This document shows positions 1 to 10,485 of a stretch of DNA of 38,132 nt, piece by piece (the stretch's first letter is position 1; each line of letters begins with the position of its first letter). Source of the stretch: Obelidium mucronatum (Eukaryota > Chytridiomycota > Chytridiomycetes > Chytridiales > Chytriomycetaceae); contig JAIVFH010000257.1 of the NCBI GenBank assembly GCA_025765595.1, positions 1 through 38,132 on the forward strand, given 5' to 3'. A model generated the notes under the pieces. That model saw only the letters and a list, made by a program, of their open reading frames with translations. It ran no database searches and was not told the DNA's origin. A program made the position numbers and the translations under genes.

Positions 1-996
1 TTTGGGTCAGAGTACTTTTTTGGCGACGCATTAGTCGTCAACCCAATTACAACACCCATTAGGGATGGAAAGATGCTTGTAGAAACATTATTTTGGATTC
101 CACCTGGCACATGGCTCGAAAAAACGACCGGAAAAGTCCTGCTCGGTCCAGCTGTTCATTCAGGCCTCTACTTTCTTGAGGACGTGCCTGTTTTACTAAA
201 GTCGGATTCGATTCTTGCCAAAAGTATCCTCTCTGGGAATGAGTACTTTAGATTGGCTTCTGCTTTTCCTCGCGTTTTGGGAACAGAAATCTTTTTGGGT
301 GATGCCAGCAGTGGGTCGTTTGAACTGTATGAAGATGATGGTATCACGTCGGATTATGACAATGCTGAGCGCCAACTCCTCACGCGAATTGAATTTCAGA
401 GGAGTTCGAATGATGGGGTTTCTATTTTTATTACTCCTCGTGGCGGGAATATGACGGGCCTCAGTGGGTCGCGTTCCCATCGACTCATTTTCCCAAATAT
501 TGCTGTAATTCAAAGTGTATCGGTTAACGGAGCGGCGCTTGATTGCTCGCAAATGTGTGGATTTGATGTGGATAATATGGCGGCATTTGTACAGATTGGA
601 GAGTTTGACATTGGTCAAACCATTGCTATCAACCTTCAATTTCCTTCTGATAATGAAACAAAACGAGTACCCAACGGTCTACTTGGGAAATTCAAGAGAC
701 TTTCAAAGGCAAAAGAGATGCTGGATGATTTATGGGAGGTTGTAGAACCGCCCGTGTATCAAGACTACTACCCTAGTTTGTTGCAAGCTTTGGGATTGAT
801 ACAGTCAACGCAATATGACGCGGCAATGGCGGGGAGTTACTTGAAGCAAGCTGATTTACTTTATCAGGCAGCAATTGCGGAAGTGGAGGAAATGGCGATG
901 TTGGGAAATGGGGGTGATTCGTTGAAGTTGATATTGGCTGTTCTCCAATCAAGTGAATCTTTAAATGTGGACGAAGTTTTGAACTACCAAGATTAA
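1..996 (+). CDS. GH31 alpha-glucosidase family, C-terminal part (5' truncated by window)
   Basis: The frame is open from base 1 to the stop at 994-996. It begins inside the catalytic barrel end with a GH31-type block (EYFFGDALVVNPITTP), followed by the conserved WIPPGTWLE segment and the beta-sandwich region ending in IPV-like 'VPVLLKSDSIL', as in lysosomal/extracellular alpha-glucosidases and alpha-xylosidases. This enzyme family hydrolyses terminal alpha-linked glycosyl residues. The catalytic aspartates lie upstream of the window, so substrate and signal peptide cannot be judged. After the usual C-terminal beta domain there is a predicted helical extension of roughly 110 residues (from about base 660), rich in Leu, Ala and Glu, which I do not recognise in the family. 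No intron is needed in this part. Confidence 0.85.
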   Translation, partial: FGSEYFFGDALVVNPITTPIRDGKMLVETLFWIPPGTWLEKTTGKVLLGPAVHSGLYFLEDVPVLLKSDSILAKSILSGNEYFRLASAFPRVLGTEIFLGDASSGSFELYEDDGITSDYDNAERQLLTRIEFQRSSNDGVSIFITPRGGNMTGLSGSRSHRLIFPNIAVIQSVSVNGAALDCSQMCGFDVDNMAAFVQIGEFDIGQTIAINLQFPSDNETKRVPNGLLGKFKRLSKAKEMLDDLWEVVEPPVYQDYYPSLLQALGLIQSTQYDAAMAGSYLKQADLLYQAAIAEVEEMAMLGNGGDSLKLILAVLQSSESLNVDEVLNYQD

Positions 997-1082
997 ATTA
1001 ACGTAAGGTTTACTAATAAAAGTATCTACTATCGATTTATTTGATGTATCTATTGGTTCGTTTCTAAAGAGGGGTGGGGAAT

Positions 1083-2065
1083 TTAGGGAGCAACCGTGAA
1101 GGAAGGATTGGTCAAGAGCCAGAACAAGAGACCAGCAGTGATAGAAGCCACTGGCAAAGTCAAAGCCCACGAAAGAGCGATCCAACCAAACATCTTCCAG
1201 TTAGTGGCCTTGTAGTTACCACCCACAATACCAACTCCAAGAGTAGCACCAACGATACCTTGGGAGGTGGAGACAGGGAGAGCCAAGAAGGCAGCGGTAA
1301 TAACAATCAAAGCAGCACCGAGTTCCATAGCGAAACCACGGGATGGGGAGTGGTAAGTCAAGTTGTTACCCAAGTTACGCATGATGTTGTATCCGTAGAA
1401 AGCGAGACCAAAGTTGATGGCGATACCACCGAAAGCCAACATCCAAACTGGAACTGGAGCCTTGGCGTTGGAAGCAAGCTGACCGTTGGCCAAAATACTG
1501 TAGACACCCGCGAATGGACCGACAGAGTTGGCGACATCGTTAGACCCGTGCAAAGGAAGCAGTCATGACTTGGAGGAAAGAGAAGAGGTATTCAGTCTTG
1601 TTGTCGTACAAGTGAACGTTCTGGTGCAAGTGCTTGGCAGAGTCGTATTGGTCCTTGGCAATGTCGTTGTAGAAACCCTTCAAGGCAACCTTCTTGAACT
1701 TGATCCAGGCTGGGTGACCCTTTTCTGAGAGTTCTTCGGCTTCGACTTGCTTCACTTCCTCAACGACTTCAGTGGTTGCTTCGACTCCTTCCAACTTGAT
1801 GTGTGGAGTCATGGCTTCGTTCAAGGTGGCGGCCAAGTGTTCATCGCGGGGCTGAGTTGGGACAAACCAGATGTAGAAGATGTGGTACCATTTCAAGTTC
1901 TCTTCCTTGACCAAACGTCTCATAAAGAATGGAATGGCGAAAGCAACACAAAAGAGCAAAATGACTCCAGTCATGCATCCAATGATGGCGAAAGCCTTGG
2001 TCAAGTCTCCAGAAAGAGTAACGGCACCACCTGGGTTGTTTCCCGAGAAAGATGTTCTTGTTCAA
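1083..2065 (-). pseudogene. PiT-type inorganic phosphate transporter, 5'-truncated and frame-broken
   Basis: The C-terminal half of a PHO-4/PiT (SLC20-like) Na+ or H+/phosphate symporter is readable. A transmembrane helix with an Arg/Lys-rich exit (2004 down to about 1900) is followed by a hydrophilic loop, then YLFSFLQVMTASFA, GSNDVANSVGPFAG (the signature repeat) and three more membrane segments to the stop at 1083. The frame changes near 1541-1550, where 'FAHGSNDV' is expected but the bases give FARV-stop; this needs a 2-nt loss or 1-nt gain. A second change sits near 2046-2048, an extra A in GGGAAAC. No N-terminal half, with its first GANDVAN-type repeat, is found upstream. The next gene, the channel on the plus strand, starts at 2160. 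Codons are strongly biased to C-ending forms like the eS1 gene, so the fragment derives from a highly expressed gene. It may be a recent partial copy or an assembly artefact. Confidence 0.75.
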
Positions 2066-2159
2066 TAAAAGCCTGGAACATCAAGCAAAAAGAACTCCGC
2101 TTGTTTTGCAATTGTCAGCTATCACTCAAAATTGTCTATTTTCGTCCGTACCCTTCAAC

Positions 2160-5126
2160 ATGCAGCCGACATTGCTCGAGGTGCAGCGGCGAATACTCCA
2201 GACCTTGGACGAACTTCGCTCAGAGTTTTTGGCAAAAACTGAAGATCTCAAGAATGTGAGAAGCATCGTGGAAGTTTAATTTCTTCAAACTGCCTTTGAC
2301 ACGTCGCAAACACCCCACAGGCTGTTTCCTGCATGGACCATTACGCAACAGGAATACTTCCGATCGACGCGTCAAATCCTTCAAAAGAAGAAGAAGGCGA
2401 CACTGCCGATTCTCACTTGGATCTTGGCCTTCGTCTTGTTCCCTCAGACTATACGGCTCCAATGAGCGGAAATAAAAACAAAATCGCGTCGGTTTATACT
2501 GAAAAGCAGCAAAGAGCTTCAGTTTCTGGACGAAGGCCCAGTGATACGACATGGGGTTCAGCTCCCCGCAAAACCCCGAAAAAGAGGCTGTCAAATGCAA
2601 GTGAAATTATAGCAGTGGAGTCTTCGAGTATGCTGGAAGATGCCTCGTCAAGAGATGCAAAGGATGGCGGATTGAAGCTTCCTGTCTTTGTTGCTCCAAT
2701 CAGTCAACAACATCACGCGATTGAAATGGACAAGGACAAAAACCTCAGGAGTTCAGACGTCAAATCGACAGCAGGGAAGGGAAAGTGGGGTGCCATTAAG
2801 GCTTCTGTGGCAATCTCATCGGCTTTGCGTGTTTCACGAGCAAGTCAGAATTCTGCCACAGCACACACCCAGTCTGTAACTATCAAAGCAGGAGCGGCAG
2901 AAAAAATCAATGAGGAGTCAGCAACACGGCATTTGCCAACAGCAGCTCCTGAACCATCTCGTCTCGAGGTTCCGAAACCTGGCAGAAAGAATTCAATCAC
3001 GAAAACCTCAGATGATTCCATTGATGTCCTACTTGGCACGAAGATCAAATCTGCGCCTTTTCAAGCTGAAACCCCGGAGGCAAAGGATGTAGAAAGCACC
3101 GACAAAAAGGAATACAACTTGATACGACCAATCATGGCACCTGATCCGAAAAAATCAATCAAAGAAGAATTCAAAGGGAGAAAGTTTGTTTTATGGGCTT
3201 TGCTTCCTGCATTTGATAATAAGGGCAGGACTTTGGACTTGGAGCAATTTGATAAAAGTGACTTTGAAGATGCTTCGTTTAACGTATGTGGATTGCATCC
3301 AAGGTCGCATTTTAATTCGTATTGGGACTTTGGAATGACGTGTAAGTTTTGTCGGATACTTGAACAATCGACTTATTCTTTGCTTCTCACTGACAGTATC
3401 ATACTTTGCAATCATTTGGTTGATACCATTTTGTGTATGTTTTGAATTAACTGCGCTTGACGATGCTCATGTGCCTGCTTTGGATCCAATGTTCTCTGAA
3501 GCACTCTCGATACTGTTTGTTTTCCATTCCCCTGTCATTTTCAACCACCAACCATGCCAAAAAATACAGATATACAATTGTCTTTTTGCTTGATTCGCTG
3601 GTTTCCATTGTTACACCACAACCGCTTGGAGTCTATTCCATGTGCAGTTTTCGAGACTATGAACTGTCACGAGAACCCTTGAATGAGTGGATGGTCACAT
3701 GGTCAAAGAAATATTTATTTCTTCAACTAATTTCTCTGGTTTGAATTTTTTTTATGTTATTTTGAAAGAACCCAAACGTTAATTTCTTGAACACAGCTTC
3801 CTTTTGATATCATATTTTCCAACCACAATGCCCATGTCTTTCTTCAGCTACTCCGATTCTTCCGTCTATATCGACTTCCTCAGAAAATCTCTCGTTGCGC
3901 AATCTACAAAAAGCTGACGATTCGGCTTGAAAAATCACTCGGAAACGGTGTCACTCACATTGTGCCCATCTGCGTGATTATAATTTTTGTTATCCACATG
4001 AATGCGTGTATGATGTTCTTATTGGGGAAATGGGCTCGATTTGTTGGATGGGAGATTGCATGGGAAGGCTTCGCGACTGCGGATTTGGGCGCTTTTTATG
4101 CGTGGACATTTTATCAAACTATGGGAAATATGCTTCCAATGAGTTTCATGTGAGCAACGTGTTTTCCTCCTTTTTTTTTGGTTTTTTCTTCTCCTTTCTC
4201 TGACATGTGATTTACAACGTTTTCTTTCAGGTTCCATACTACTGGTGAACAAGTCTTGGGTGTGATAAGTATGGTTGTTGGATCTGTGATGGTTAGTGTT
4301 TGCCTTACCATTCAATGGTTATTTTAACTTGTTTTCAACAGTTTGCGACTTTTATTGGTTCAATCTCTGCCGCAACACTCTCACATGACACATCGGGACG
4401 TCTGTATAACCAAAAGATGGATGAACTTAAAGACTATATGAAATGGAAAAACGTGAGCGATGAAACTCGACACAAGCTAATCAGTTACTATGAAACAAAA
4501 TATCGCGGGAAATACTTTGAAGAAGATAGTTTGCTTGCAGACATGAATGATTCATTGAGAACGGTAATAAGATATATAATTACCAAAGCCAATTCAATTT
4601 CTCACAAAAAAAAAACAACTTATGCAGGAAGTATCATTGCACAACACTCGAAAGTTAATTGAACAAGTTCCATTCTTGAGAAGATCTGAAAACGATGGAC
4701 GGGACGAATTGTTTTTCGGACGCATTGCAGCGGCGCTGCATGCATGTTACTTTACACCTGGCGATTGCATAACAAAGCAGGGTGATTCTGGACTGGATAT
4801 GTTCTTTATTCTACAGGGAAAAGTCAATGTATTGATTAATGACGCCAAGGTTGCTTCTTTATATGATGGGGCATATATTGGAGGTTTGTCCTGTTGTTGT
4901 TGTAAAATTAAAGAATCTAAAAATAACAATAGAGGTCGCTCTCGTGACTAAAACATTACGGACTGCAACTGTCCAGGCTGCCATGCCAAGCGTACTGTAT
5001 CGTTTAACTTGCGAAGATTTCAACAAAATTCTTGGGGACTTTGCAGACATGAAGATTAAAATTGATAACTTGGCGCGGAATGGTGGAAAAACTCTCGACA
5101 AAATGAAGAAACTGAGTGGAATGTAG
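2160..5126 (+). CDS. Cyclic-nucleotide-gated / HCN-like cation channel
   Basis: Nine exons fit a single frame: 2160-2255, 2321-3341, 3397-3514, 3570-3738, 3797-4149, 4231-4291, 4342-4563, 4628-4883, 4933-5126, giving about 829 residues. A short helical start and a long disordered, Ser/Lys-rich N-terminus (to about residue 340) precede six membrane segments: S1 about 373-392, S2 413-431, S3 about 462-475, S4 with spaced Arg/Lys at R488, R491, R494 and K498, S5, a pore loop (FYAWTFYQTMGNMLPMSF, about 568-585), and S6. A C-linker and a cyclic-nucleotide-binding domain follow. The phosphate-binding cassette looks intact, with Glu766 and RTATV (775-779). The pore lacks a GYG filter. The start at 2160 is chosen because the spliced exon 1 stays in frame; Met at 2333 is an alternative. 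Expected location is the plasma membrane, coupling cAMP or cGMP to ion flux. Confidence 0.85.
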
Positions 5127-5200
5127 TTTTCTAAAACAAGCAATAGATAAATAAAGTAAATTAAAAAAAATAAAAAAAAAAAAGAACGAAAAAGAAAAAA

Positions 5201-5606
5201 ATGTCTCTTGTCACCAAATCTATTCTGACCCGAACACTGTCCACCACCACTGCTGCAGCTTCAGTAGTCCAACCACCCGCTTCAGCTGCATACAAAGTAC
5301 AGAGACAACCAACAAGCAACTGGCTGCCCGTCTACAGGGACTATCAAAGATCACACAACCGAGTCCGAGAAACTATCATCAAACGGGTCTCGGGAGACTC
5401 TTCAGTGAGCTTCTTTCTTTGGTTTTTGCATATGGCAGCATGATATGATGGATGCTAAATACCGTTTGCATGCACAGAAACTGCTGGCCGAATTAACATC
5501 AGAACTAAAAACCGAAGGAGAAGTAAACTTGAGAAGTGGCAACCTTCATTTGAAAGGAGACCACTTGTACGCTGTTCGTGATTTCTTGACTGCTCGAGGA
5601 TTCTAA
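5201..5606 (+). CDS. IMG2: Mitochondrial large ribosomal subunit protein mL49
   Basis: Two exons, 5201-5404 and 5478-5606 (phase 0), encode 110 residues. The N-terminus (MSLVTKSILTRTLS) is basic and hydroxylated with no acids, typical of a mitochondrial presequence. The mature part matches the mL49/Img2 family: 'NWLPVYRDYQ', a central 'TIIKRVSGD', and the end 'NLRSGNLHLKGDHLYAVRDF', where a beta-strand 'G.+.+KG.H...V+.+L...GF' is diagnostic. It is a structural protein of the mitochondrial 54S/39S subunit. It begins 75 bp after the channel stop, across an A-rich stretch, on the same strand. Length is usual for fungi. Confidence 0.85.
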
Positions 5607-5682
5607 GTTCATCAAAAATCAATGAAAATAAAGAAAAAGGAAGGGATGCAACGCCTATATTCATGGAATCAATGTCTCTCTG

Positions 5683-6775
<1,093 letters not shown>

Positions 6776-6825
6776 TCGAATTTCGATAATCTTTTTATGC
6801 ATTATTCAAATTATTCCAGCTGTTT

Positions 6826-8352
6826 TTACTTTCCCATTGCAATCCGCCGTGCTTTCATGTACCGCTCATTCGTTCCTGGGTATGCCGTTGCAAAGTCTAG
6901 GATAGAAACAATCAACATTAATATTCCAACAAAGCCATTCAACCAGAACAGCCTACCGAAATGACCAATCTTAAGCCCATCTACCGGCCTCAATCTACCA
7001 CAATGGCCTTGATCCCTCATCTTACCTATCCACACATAGCCACCTTTTCCCAACTCAGTCAACGTCTTTCCCTTGGGAAGGACATACAACTCTGCGATTT
7101 GGAATGGCGGCACATTATCGTAATAAAACTTTTTGATTCCATTGGCGTGAAGGAAGAGAGGTGCCGGCGCATAATCGAGAGATATAGTGTCGTTGAAATC
7201 CAACTGAAGCATGTTCTGTCCACAATACCGACTGGTACCAATCCAACCCGAAAGAGCTCCTCCAAAATATTCTAGTTGCTGGTATACAGGCGGGATCGTA
7301 GCAGCAGTCGTGGGCATTTTTGGCATGTTGATTCCGTCTCAAGGAAACACCTCCCCGCCGATTCCACAGTAACCCAACACCCACACCAACGGAAACCAAT
7401 TGATTATGATTCAAGAAATATCCAGCTTTCGCCATCTTGAAGCCCCAGCGGAATGCGTCTTTATCACCCCAAATATACCTGAAATAAACATTTGCGTGTT
7501 TGCAAAAGTACTGCGCGATAGACAACCCTCTTTGAACAGAAAGACGTGATTTGTCGAGCACAACTTGGCCCGTTTCGAATTCGAATTCGAATTCGTATGG
7601 CTGAGAAGTGAGTTTCCAGATTGGGTTCTGCGGATGAGTTGGATTGTAGTCTGGCCAGAAAAGAGCTCCGCCACTACCCCCATCGCCATCTTTTTGAAGG
7701 AACTGCTTTGTTTCAAAGAGATACGTGGGATCACGCAATGGCATCACATCTGGATCTAGATACAGCAGCTGCTCGAACGGGGATGATAGAATGGCATCTA
7801 TTTTTGGAGCTCCAAGACGCAGCTGTTCCTTGTCCCAATTGTATGATTTGATTTCAGTGGTGAGAAAGTCGCGTGGGGTGATGTTGTGGTTTCTATATAT
7901 AGTAGTTTTAGTGCTGGCCCACTTGGACGATGCCCGATGTTTACCGCAAGGTATCCAGTTGGTTTTGATTGACTTCATTGCTGAGGTATGCTGTGTGGGA
8001 TGATTTGTTCAACTCGATATTGACAGTTGCTCCAAAGCTCACCAAACTCCACCGGCAGAGTGCATCCAGTTTCCCTCAGCAGCATTACAGCCATCACAGT
8101 CATATCGACAAAGCTGCCTGGCCCAGTAAAGACAATGCCTCTCGATCCTTTTACCACATGATCTTGGTTCCTGAGTCCATCTCCCTTCAACACAGTGTCA
8201 ACATGGAGCTGCAAGAGACTGGCTTGTGAATCAAGAAACGAGTCGCTTCCGTTGGTTATGATCTTTGTCGATTTGTGCAGCAGAAAGTACAAGGAAATGG
8301 CGCCAATGGCAGCGACGAAAACTCGTCTTGGGGTTATTCGAGGAACCTTCAT
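6826..8352 (-). CDS. GT71 (MNN1/MNN2-type) alpha-mannosyltransferase
   Basis: Three exons, 8352-8025, 7980-7351 and 7271-6826, give 467 residues. A short basic cytoplasmic tail precedes one signal-anchor helix (about residues 11-25), as in type II Golgi enzymes. Family blocks in order: 'GIVFTGPGSFVDMTVMAV' with 'LRETGCTLPVE', 'SSPFEQLLYLDPDVMPLRDP' carrying the DxD-type metal site (LDPDV), 'GALFWPDYNP', 'ETGQVVLDK', 'WGDKDAFRWGF' and 'YCGQNMLQLD..LFLHAN'. The second intron (7350-7272) explains what first looks like a frameshift. A second hydrophobic segment near the C-terminus (LNGFVGILMLIVSILDFA) is unusual for the family. The role inferred is addition of mannose to protein-linked glycans in the Golgi. 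It is divergent from the GT32 gene at 9133. Confidence 0.8.
7566..7595. repeat. GAATTC hexanucleotide repeat inside the GT71 gene
   Basis: About four copies of a six-base unit (ttcgaa/gaattc) lie in frame within exon 2 of the minus-strand GT71 gene. They encode an alternating Glu-Phe run (EFEFEFE) just before the ETGQ motif. The unit is a multiple of three, so copy-number change would keep the frame. Confidence 0.9.
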
Positions 8353-9132
8353 ATCGCAGAGAAAAAAAACAATAGTATCCCCGAGTAGATAAGTATGGCA
8401 TTCAAAATTGGATTGGGTCTTTCTTTATGACACAAACAGTAATAAATAATACCATCGATTTATCAGCTATTGCATGTATTTGCTCTGGAAAGCAAATTGG
8501 ATATTCCTTCCCAATATACTAGAAACATAAATTTAATGTCAAAGTGGAGTTAGCAACTCACCAAATACCTCCATATTGAAGGGAGAGTTTCACACTTCGT
8601 AGAAGGATCAGTGTGTTCAGAAACCAGCCAGAAACTGCTTGTAGCAGCTTGTATTTATTTACTGTGACTGGTCCTGGGTTTGAGATATATCTATTGCAAG
8701 AATTGATCATTCATTGGAAGGTTGACTCGACCCTTGTATGCTGTCACACAGTATTATCCATCTGATTATCCATTTGAGACAGAAATGCGTGAGTGATGTG
8801 GTGGCTGTGCCAAAACCTAGAGCAAAGAAACCCTACTTTTTTTCGTCGTTTTTTCGGCTCCACATTTTTTTGTGTTTTTTCTCAGCTGACAGCATGATTC
8901 TGCAGTCAGCTGACCCAATTCACTTTCACTCCAAAGGAACGTTAGTTTGTGAGTTCCTTTCTTTCGCTTTTATGCTTTACTTCAGCAATAGTGTCCTTTA
9001 TAAGCGATTCGGAAGTTTGTGTTTCAACAGAAACATGTTTTTTTGGATCGAAAGAAAGCAAAGGTTCAAGAACAAATTTTTGCTCCGAAACAAACGGAAA
9101 CAAGAAAAAAAGAAAAAAAAAAGTCTCCTGGA
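8353..9132. promoter_or_regulatory. Divergent intergenic region between GT71 and GT32 genes
   Basis: This 780-bp gap holds the promoters of two divergently transcribed Golgi glycosyltransferase genes. It also contains a diverged copy of the RAD51D last-exon region (8477-8573). Just upstream of the GT32 start it is T-rich, then A-rich. No defined factor-binding site can be named. Short ORFs here have no supporting homology. Confidence 0.45.
8477..8573 (-). repeat. Diverged duplicate of the RAD51D 3' end (copy A)
   Basis: This stretch matches 10489-10612 in order and orientation: an identical 22-base block (8477-8498), then 'ttccttcccaatatacta', then 'actcaccaaatacctcca'. On the minus strand both copies read as WRYL, a GTGAGT-donor intron, then YIGKE..ICFPEQI. 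The middle, inside the intron, has diverged and changed length. The match fades upstream of WRYL, so this copy is a fragment and not a second RAD51D gene. Confidence 0.8.
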
Positions 9133-9969
9133 ATGTCACAAGCAAAACGCAATATCGTCATTGCAATCACTGTTGCGTATGCTATGCTGGCAGCTTTTTT
9201 CCTTGTGGTAGACGTTTTGCCTTCTACAGCAAGACTCTCACTCCACAGCAACAAGGGAATTCCAAAGAAGATCCACCAAATCTGGCTCGGTGATGATTCA
9301 AAGAGGCCAAAGCATTTTATGGACCATTGCAAAGAATTACATCCCGATTGGGAATACTTTCTCTGGACAGACAAGACCATTATTGGGGAGTTGTCCCCAG
9401 TGATCCAGCCAATCTTTGACAGTTGGAGAAGTTATAACTTGCCTGGCGCTGCCGACATTCTCCGCTACGCCATGCTTCAAAAGTACGGTGGAATCTACAT
9501 TGACTCTGACCAGCAATGCCTTCGACCTTTTGATGAGTTGACAAGACAATCCTTTGACGCTTTTATGGCCTATGAAAAGTTTGGAAACTTGCATGCGGAA
9601 GATCCAGACTCAACCTTGATTGCGAACGGTGTTATGGGTGCGGCTCCACACCACCCATTCATTGACTTGCTTGTGAAAAACTTGGATCTGCATGGCGGAT
9701 CCAATGCTGCAGGAGAGGCTTGGAGAGTTGTTGGGCCATTGTTGGTTACAGATGTAGCAAAACTATACTACAAGCAACAACAATCTATGGCCGTTATTGA
9801 ACATGAATTGAAGCTGTTGCCATTCTACACCTTCTGGCCGTATCACCATAGTGAGAGACCAATTCCACTCGATTCCGATCGCCACCTGCGTTTGCCGTCC
9901 TTCTGTGTTTCGTGGTGGGGCTCCACCTTTGGAACTTATGGTAACGAATGGAGCAAGGTCAAGGGTTAA
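9133..9969 (+). CDS. GT32 glycosyltransferase (OCH1/HOC1-like)
   Basis: This is a single-exon frame of 278 residues from Met at 9133 (MSQAKRN...). That start is chosen because it places a short basic tail directly before one membrane anchor (residues about 8-28, IVIAITVAYAMLAAFFLVVD). The upstream in-frame Met at 9019 would add a Lys-rich leader encoded by an A-rich tract. Family motifs: 'IPKKIHQIWLGD', 'WEYFLWTD', 'PGAADILRYAMLQKYGGIYI' followed by the metal-binding SD in 'YIDSDQQCLRPFD', and 'NGVMGAAPHHPFI'. GT32 includes the yeast alpha-1,6-mannosyltransferases Och1 and Hoc1 and sphingolipid mannosyltransferases; which acceptor applies here is not visible. A type II Golgi membrane protein is expected. 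Confidence 0.85.
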   Translation: MSQAKRNIVIAITVAYAMLAAFFLVVDVLPSTARLSLHSNKGIPKKIHQIWLGDDSKRPKHFMDHCKELHPDWEYFLWTDKTIIGELSPVIQPIFDSWRSYNLPGAADILRYAMLQKYGGIYIDSDQQCLRPFDELTRQSFDAFMAYEKFGNLHAEDPDSTLIANGVMGAAPHHPFIDLLVKNLDLHGGSNAAGEAWRVVGPLLVTDVAKLYYKQQQSMAVIEHELKLLPFYTFWPYHHSERPIPLDSDRHLRLPSFCVSWWGSTFGTYGNEWSKVKG

Positions 9970-10100
9970 TCTGTTGTTGAAGGAGGAAAATTTTCGTAGG
10001 GAATTGAACGACCCCATAACCATAATTTAATAAAACTATTATTGTCCGCAATAGCCCAAGATATAGAACCAAAGAAGCGAAGTACTTTTTTCGAAACATC

Positions 10101-10375
10101 ATGGACTTCAATGAGTTCCGTAAGCGCCATGGTGAAACTGCCTTCTCGGCGCAATTCGGAAAATTGGTACAAACCGGAAATCTTGATGACTGTGTTCCAA
10201 ATCACCAGGCGTGTATTTAAACTTAGATTACATTACTCTATACTATCAATTCGAGTTTTATTAAATAAACAACTCATTGTGTTCCAGATCACCAGATTAC
10301 TTGAGAACACACGAACATCTCCGGAAGTACACCACCATAAAAAAGGTACAGAAGACAAGAGAAGCAGAAAAATAG
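10101..10375 (+). CDS. Small two-exon protein of unknown function (65 aa)
   Basis: Exons 10101-10210 and 10288-10375 join in phase 2 and give 65 residues: an acidic/basic N-terminus (MDFNEFRKRHGETAFSAQFG), then KLVQTGNLDDC, SPDYLRTHEHLRKY and a Lys-rich tail. The amino-acid pattern is protein-like in both exons and only in this frame, and the splice sites (GTGTAT, TTCCAG) are acceptable. I do not recognise the family. There is no signal peptide or membrane segment. The intron is bordered by a near-perfect 18-nt direct repeat (10191-10208 and 10278-10295). The stop abuts the start of the GT71 remnant. Confidence 0.5.
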
Positions 10376-10440
10376 ATCTTGGTTCCTGAGACCATCCCCC
10401 TTCAACATAGTGCGGCGGGGAATGGAGGGACTTGTGAAAG
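10376..10440 (-). pseudogene. Remnant of a GT71 5' exon
   Basis: On the minus strand this segment matches part of GT71 exon 1 (8160-8236): 'cacaag...', then 'tgttgaaggg', 'gatgg.ctcaggaaccaagatc'. The match covers only about 20 codons and then stops exactly at the stop codon of the small gene at 10375. With the RAD51D tail duplicate it shows that a RAD51D-GT71 junction once existed twice. Confidence 0.65.
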
Positions 10441-10485
10441 GGCTTTATTCTGTTCTAATTCAACTCATTATTATTAAATAATGGA

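Noticed and set aside
1074..1568. Long plus-strand ORF (164 aa) opposite the phosphate transporter
   Set aside because: It is an antisense shadow of the strongly codon-biased PiT frame; its composition (Ser/Thr/Gln) has no homology and the minus strand carries recognisable motifs.
7272..7350. Apparent frameshift in the GT71 gene
   Set aside because: A 79-nt GT..AG intron in phase 1 joins the two frames and matches the family spacing, so no indel is needed.
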